Below are positions 59,839-64,000 of a stretch of 64,000 nt of DNA, piece by piece. Position numbers and translations under genes: made by a program. The stretch comes from JBFXAF01 sp050184585 (lineage in GTDB: Bacteria; Pseudomonadota; Alphaproteobacteria; Rhizobiales; Rhizobiaceae): contig JBFXAF010000002.1 of assembly GCA_050184585.1 (NCBI GenBank), positions 642,774 through 706,773 on the forward strand. Direction: 5' to 3'. Numbering within the stretch: position 1 is the first letter of the stretch; each line of letters opens with the position of its first letter. Under the pieces are notes generated by a model, which made no database searches, was not told the origin of the DNA, and saw only the letters and a list, made by a program, of their open reading frames with translations.

Positions 59839-61706
59839 AGGAATGTCTCGCACCATTGTTCGAGATTAAGCAGCGACCAGATCAGCAGCCGACGGTTCTC
59901 GCGCCCTTCGAGGTGATCGTCGATGAGCTTGCGCGTCACGACCGGATCGATGAACTCGAATATCCGCGCGCGCGGATTCAGCAGGCGCCGACGCACATAC
60001 TCGATGCTCTCGCCCTTGAACCAGCTCGCGTCCGGCGCCGAGAAGCCCTGCTTCTCGCGTTCCGCCACCGCTGCCGGTATGTGGCGCGCCATCATGTTGC
60101 GCAGGATCAGCTTGCCATCCCGCGTCTTCTGGAAATAGCGGTCGGCCTTGCCGCCAGGCTCGTTCTCGTTGAGCCGGACGATCTCGGTGAGGTTGCCAAG
60201 CTTAAGGCGAGCCGGTAGCCGCGTGGCGAAATCGGCGAGGTCGTTGTCGAGGAACGGCACACGGCCCTCGAGTCCGTGAGCCATGGCGAGCTTGTCGTCG
60301 ACGACGAGCAGGCCGTTCAGGAACGTCTTGGCTTCGAAATAGAGCGAGTGATTGACGTAGTCCTCGGGCCGGTTGAGCCGCTTGGCGTGATCGTCGAACA
60401 CGCTGCGGAATATCTGCGCCGGGTCCGTTTCCAGCGCCTCCCTGCCCGCCGGCGCGAGCAGGCTCGACAGGACCCCGCCCGGCACGAGCCGCTGCCAGAA
60501 CCCGAAATATTTCTGCACATAGTGGTCGAAGTCGTCGTTCACCACGGCTCGATAGTATCGCCACGGATAGCCGGCGAAGAGTTCGTCCCCGCCGGTTCCC
60601 GAAAGGACGACCTTGACGAATTTCGACGCAAGCTTGGCGGCATAGAAATTGGGGTAGCTCTGGCCTACCCTCGGCTCCTCCAGGTGCCATGTCAGCGACG
60701 GCAGCGCACGCTCCATGTCGCCTGCCTTCAGCACCATCTCGTAGTGTTCGGTCTTGAACAGATACGACATGTGCTCGGCCTTCGCCCGTTCGTCGTACCC
60801 CAGTTCGACGCCCGACGCGGAACTCAGATCGAATCCGACCGTGAATGTGTGCATGAACGGAAGCTGGGCCGCCGCCAGCGCAGTGATCGAGCCGGAATCC
60901 ATTCCGCCCGACAGATAGGAGCCGACCGGGACATCGCTGATCATCTGCCGGCTGACGGCCTGACGGAACAATGTATCGAGTTCTTCGAGGAGCGCGTCAT
61001 CGTCGACGGGGCCTTCCGGTTCCTGGAAATGAAAGTCCCAGTACCGCACCGGCCTTGGCGGCTCGCTCCCGAGCCCTACCCTGATGTAGCAGCCCGCCGG
61101 CAGGAGCCGCACACCTTCGAACAGGGTGTGATCCGTAAAGAAGTTCTGGAAGGTCAGATACTCCGCCAGGCCCGAGGCGCTGAGGCGGGTCGCAAATCCG
61201 GGAACCGCGCGGAATGCCTTGATCTCCGACGCGAAGAGCAGCGCTCCGTCATTCTCGACGTAGTAGACCGGTTTGACGCCGAACCGGTCGCGGGCGACCG
61301 TCAGCACGCGATCGACCTTGTCCCATATGGCGAATGCGAACATTCCGTTCAGGCGTTCCAGGACGTCGATGCCCCACTCGGCATAGGCGAGCAACAGGAC
61401 TTCGCTGTCCCCCGTCGAATGGAACCGGTGGCCACGGCGCGCCAGATCGGCCCGGATTTCCCGGAAGTTGTAGATCTCGCCATTGTAAGTGAGCACGTAG
61501 CGTCCATCCGATGTGGTCATCGGCTGGCTCGCGGCGTCGGTGAGGTCGATGATCGATAGCCGGCGGTGCCCGAGCCCCGTGGGTCCGTCGACATAATGGC
61601 CTTCGCCATCGGGGCCGCGATGGGCGATCATGTCCGTCATCGCCTTCAGCACGACCGGCGAGACCGGACGCCCGTTACGATGGAATATCCCCGCGATCCC
61701 GCACAT
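59835..61706 (-). CDS. asnB: Asparagine synthase-like glutamine amidotransferase (second copy)
   Basis: 623 residues. Begins MCGIAGIFHRNG with Cys2; synthetase PP-loop YLSGGMDSGS; also VLSGTGGDELFAGYPWRYYR, typical of the asparagine-synthase fold. It is a second copy in the locus besides 42405-44288; the two differ clearly, so they probably amidate different carboxyl groups. ATG 61706. Located directly upstream of the exporter genes with coupled translation, which suggests that its product is made along with export. Confidence 0.92.
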   Translation of the reverse strand: MCGIAGIFHRNGRPVSPVVLKAMTDMIAHRGPDGEGHYVDGPTGLGHRRLSIIDLTDAASQPMTTSDGRYVLTYNGEIYNFREIRADLARRGHRFHSTGDSEVLLLAYAEWGIDVLERLNGMFAFAIWDKVDRVLTVARDRFGVKPVYYVENDGALLFASEIKAFRAVPGFATRLSASGLAEYLTFQNFFTDHTLFEGVRLLPAGCYIRVGLGSEPPRPVRYWDFHFQEPEGPVDDDALLEELDTLFRQAVSRQMISDVPVGSYLSGGMDSGSITALAAAQLPFMHTFTVGFDLSSASGVELGYDERAKAEHMSYLFKTEHYEMVLKAGDMERALPSLTWHLEEPRVGQSYPNFYAAKLASKFVKVVLSGTGGDELFAGYPWRYYRAVVNDDFDHYVQKYFGFWQRLVPGGVLSSLLAPAGREALETDPAQIFRSVFDDHAKRLNRPEDYVNHSLYFEAKTFLNGLLVVDDKLAMAHGLEGRVPFLDNDLADFATRLPARLKLGNLTEIVRLNENEPGGKADRYFQKTRDGKLILRNMMARHIPAAVAEREKQGFSAPDASWFKGESIEYVRRRLLNPRARIFEFIDPVVTRKLIDDHLEGRENRRLLIWSLLNLEQWCETFL

Positions 61707-61725
61707 GAGCTTCGGACTTTCGTGC

Positions 61726-62715
61726 TCAGGCCTTGCGACGACGCTGCTCGACCTGCTCGATGTGCGCCTTGCGCCAGTCGATGAGTCGCTTCAGTCCGTT
61801 GTCGAGATCGATCTTCGCATCGAAACCGATCTCGTCGCGGGCGCGTTGCGGAGAGCCGATCCTGTTGCGGACCAGTGTCGCCTGGCTCCGAGGAGCGTAG
61901 TTGATGGGCTGGTTCGAGCCAGTCAGGTTCAGGAGCTTCTCGGCGATTTCCTTGAGCGACGTGCGCTTGCCCGTGCCGACATTGTAGAACCGGTCCGTGG
62001 CGTCGGCCCGCATCGCGCAGAGGTTGGCCAGGGCGCAGTCCTCGACAGCGACGAAATCGAAAGCCTCGGACCCGTCGCCGAGGATGGTCGGCCCCTCGCC
62101 CCTGTCGATGGCATCGAGCATCTTCATGATGACTGCGATGTAGGCGCCCCGGTAGTCCTGGCGTGGGCCATAGACGTTCATGTAGCGCAGTCCCACGTAA
62201 TCGAGCCCGTACCGGAAATGGTAGGCGCGCGCCATCGCTTCGCCGGCGATCTTCGTCGCGCCGTAGAAGTTCCTGTTGTTGAAGGGATGATCCTCGGTCA
62301 TCGGCTCTTCGACCGCGTCGCCGTAGACCGACGCCGAAGACGACCAGACCAGCCGCTTGATCCCGTTGCGCACGCATGCGTCGAGCACGTTGAAAGTACC
62401 ACCGACATTCACCTCGAAGGCGGACCGGGGATACTCGTGACACTGAAGCAGCCAGAGCGCGGCGAAATGGAATACGCCGTCGGCGCCTTTGAAGGCAGCG
62501 TCGAGAATGTCGGTCTGGGTGATGTCGCCCCCTGCCTCGAAAACGCGGACGCGCTTGTCCTTCAGGGCTTCTGCGAGGTTATCATGGGTGCCCCGCACGA
62601 AATTGTCATAGACGACGATCTCGCGAACGTCATGCTTCGTCAGTTCCTCGACGGTGTGGGACCCGATAAGTCCAGCTCCACCGATCACCACGAGTCTCTT
62701 TCCGGCCAGATCCAT
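61726..62715 (-). CDS. NAD-dependent sugar-nucleotide epimerase/dehydratase
   Basis: 329 residues, extended SDR. NAD motif VIGGAGLIGSHTVEEL, VVYDNFVRG, catalytic Ser in VWSSSASVYGD and the complete YxxxK (NFYGATKIAGE), unlike the paralogue at 40300. YMNVYGPRQDYRGAY fits the UDP-glucose/GlcNAc 4-epimerase group. ATG 62715 follows an SD-like GGGAGTGG. First gene of the locus in transcription order, so it probably provides the first sugar nucleotide and lies next to the main promoter of the locus. Confidence 0.92.
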   Translation of the reverse strand: MDLAGKRLVVIGGAGLIGSHTVEELTKHDVREIVVYDNFVRGTHDNLAEALKDKRVRVFEAGGDITQTDILDAAFKGADGVFHFAALWLLQCHEYPRSAFEVNVGGTFNVLDACVRNGIKRLVWSSSASVYGDAVEEPMTEDHPFNNRNFYGATKIAGEAMARAYHFRYGLDYVGLRYMNVYGPRQDYRGAYIAVIMKMLDAIDRGEGPTILGDGSEAFDFVAVEDCALANLCAMRADATDRFYNVGTGKRTSLKEIAEKLLNLTGSNQPINYAPRSQATLVRNRIGSPQRARDEIGFDAKIDLDNGLKRLIDWRKAHIEQVEQRRRKA

Positions 62716-62813
62716 TAACCCACCACTCCCTTGTCACTTCCCGGCGGCTGTCATGGCGCACGTCCTGTCGCCATTTCCCTTCCAGCCTGCCGCGATGCCG
62801 TCAGTCAAATTCA

Positions 62814-63455
62814 TCAATGCCGCCTGGTCACGCCGCTGATGGACAGAAGGTCCGGGGTGAGAAGGCGGGATGGTCCCACGATCGGAGCAACGCGATCATA
62901 TGCAGCTTGCGGGTCGCGGATGGTCGTCATGATCCATCCGTCGACATTGCGGACGAGGTCGGGTGTGGCGACGACCGGCACGGTAAGCACCCGGTCCTGA
63001 TCGATCAGGTCGTCCGCCACCACGACGACTCGCAACCCGGCCTCGGTCGCGCAAAGCATCGCGATTTCGGCGAGTTCTCCCGCGCCAACCAGACCGATGT
63101 CGCGCCAGCCCCTGCCGACGGCATGCCGCATGACCTCGCTGCAATCGAGTCGCGCACGCCTGAAGAAGTGGAGAGAGTTCGAAAGGAAGGAGGCGGTACG
63201 GCGCGACTTCTCGGCAAAGCCCTGGGGCGTGAGGAAGTAGGCAAAGCGCCGCGTAGGCACCTTGGACACCTTGATCCAGCCCTTGCCGACGCAGTGCTTG
63301 AGATAGGCGTTGACGAGGCCCAGCGCGACGCCCAGATGGGCCGCGAGCTGCCGTTGCGAAACCCCGCCATCGCGGTCGATGACCTGCAGGAGATCGGCGA
63401 CGATCTCGTCCGGCGACTTGGGTCGGCCAACCGCCTTGCCATCGAAATCCGACAT
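62814..63455 (-). CDS. Winged-helix (MarR/ArsR-like) regulator with C-terminal nucleotide-binding-like domain
   Basis: 213 residues. A winged HTH (DEIVADLLQVIDRDGGVSQRQLAAHLGVALGLVNAYLKHCVGKGWIKVSKV, about residues 16-66) followed by RRFAYFLTPQGFAEKSRRT. The C-terminal half (DIGLVGAGELAEIAMLCATEAGLRVVVVADD) has a Rossmann-like Gly pattern similar to Rex/CoA-binding folds. ATG 63455. Regulators of this kind sit at the head of exopolysaccharide loci, so it may control the genes downstream. The effector is unknown. Confidence 0.85.
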   Translation of the reverse strand: MSDFDGKAVGRPKSPDEIVADLLQVIDRDGGVSQRQLAAHLGVALGLVNAYLKHCVGKGWIKVSKVPTRRFAYFLTPQGFAEKSRRTASFLSNSLHFFRRARLDCSEVMRHAVGRGWRDIGLVGAGELAEIAMLCATEAGLRVVVVADDLIDQDRVLTVPVVATPDLVRNVDGWIMTTIRDPQAAYDRVAPIVGPSRLLTPDLLSISGVTRRH

Positions 63456-63645
63456 TCGTTAACCGTCTGCGAAGTTCCTGAACGGCGCGCGAAATACCGC
63501 GTTCACGCCGTGAACGTCAAGTGTCCGCTTGCCAGGTCGAACGCGGCGGGGCTTTCCGGCAGCGATCCGCGCCGGGACTCGATGACGATACTCAATTAAA
63601 TTTGAGAAAATCCCAATGGTTGCGGAACAAGAATGTGATATAATT

Positions 63646-64000
63646 CTACCGGTATTCTATTCTCTTGTCGGTTGTATAATACAGTGCGCCGAATGTCGGC
63701 TGGCCGGAGCGAACATCATTTCCAGAAACTTCCCGAACGACACCGTCGACGATGACGCCAAAGACGAGATCGCCAGGATTTTCCTTGAACGCCGCGATCA
63801 AGCCTTTCGTATCGAGACGATCGCCGGATGAATTTCTCACATACGCGAATCCATACATCGGGTCGGCTACATACCTGAACCGGCCCCCATTTCGACCGGA
63901 CAGTCGGCATAACGCGGGAGGCTTGAGGCTATCCTCAAGCACAGGCTTATGGCTGACGATTATCGACGTATCGAACTGATCACCGGCGAGGCACGGCGCC
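63646..64000 (-). CDS. Hypothetical protein, partial (N-terminus beyond right edge)
   Basis: The frame is open to the right edge; 118 C-terminal residues are visible: ...DQFDTSIIVSHKPVLEDSLKPPALC, then RNGGRFRYVADPMYGFAYVRNSSGD, FKENPGDLVFGVIVDGVVREVSGNDVR, and a terminal YYTTDKRIEYR. The sequence is probably beta-rich in its C-terminal part. No family recognised. Less GC-rich codons than the neighbours and an AT-rich 3' flank (63600-63680) suggest different origin. Stop at 63646. Confidence 0.6.
   Translation of the reverse strand, partial: APCLAGDQFDTSIIVSHKPVLEDSLKPPALCRLSGRNGGRFRYVADPMYGFAYVRNSSGDRLDTKGLIAAFKENPGDLVFGVIVDGVVREVSGNDVRSGQPTFGALYYTTDKRIEYR

Overview
The window is GC-rich throughout and its genes look alphaproteobacterial, most likely Hyphomicrobiales. 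This rests on the Cox-like molybdenum hydroxylase cluster, an LhgO-type oxidase, AraC and AlpA regulators, and an ABC-exported glycan locus. The assignment is inferred from gene content and style; there is no rRNA or housekeeping marker here to confirm it.

Positions 1-29455 look like accessory DNA, probably one end of an integrated island. At 29404-29455 lies the 3' part of a tRNA-Arg(CCG), from anticodon arm to CCA, without its 5' half. This is the typical scar of site-specific integration into a tRNA gene, and an AlpA/excisionase-like HTH gene lies next to it. From left to right the island carries: a copper module (P-type ATPase copA cut by the left edge, divergent CueR-type promoters, a periplasmic DUF305 protein, a methyltransferase, cytochrome c and cytochrome b561); a minus-strand array of small unknown genes (5491-8493), most of them followed 6-9 nt after the stop codon by a GC-rich hairpin with a UUCG or GNRA tetraloop, three of them preceded by a repeated ~80-bp leader; a few small genes, one apparently frameshifted (8737-10296); and a large, tightly coupled minus-strand defence operon (27105 to 10368).

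The defence operon reads sspA-sspB-sspC-sspD (cysteine desulfurase, DUF4007 protein, large P-loop ATPase, PAPS-reductase-like enzyme), then sspF-sspG-sspH (restriction module; F and H are ATPases), then a phosphorothioation-associated methyltransferase. It matches the single-strand phosphorothioate SspABCD-SspFGH anti-phage type. A DUF3644-like protein with a HEPN R-x4-H motif is divergently transcribed from it.

Positions 29570-39091 look like resident chromosome. A minus-strand operon encodes a molybdenum hydroxylase of the CO/xanthine dehydrogenase family (CoxG-like, FAD, 2Fe-2S and a molybdopterin subunit split in two genes), MoxR/CoxD and VWA/CoxE maturation-type proteins and an amidohydrolase. 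It is followed by an AraC regulator and a plus-strand L-2-hydroxyglutarate oxidase.

Positions 39137-62715 form a minus-strand surface-glycan locus: four glycosyltransferase genes (one a tandem duplication), two NAD-dependent epimerases, two asparagine-synthase-like amidotransferases, two DegT-type aminotransferases, two methyltransferases, a sulfotransferase, a FemAB/GNAT-type protein, a FemAB-deacetylase fusion, and a Wzm/Wzt ABC exporter whose ATPase carries a C-terminal substrate-recognition domain. Many neighbours overlap by 1-4 nt, so they are probably translated together. A winged-helix regulator (62814-63455) and a partial unknown gene end the window.
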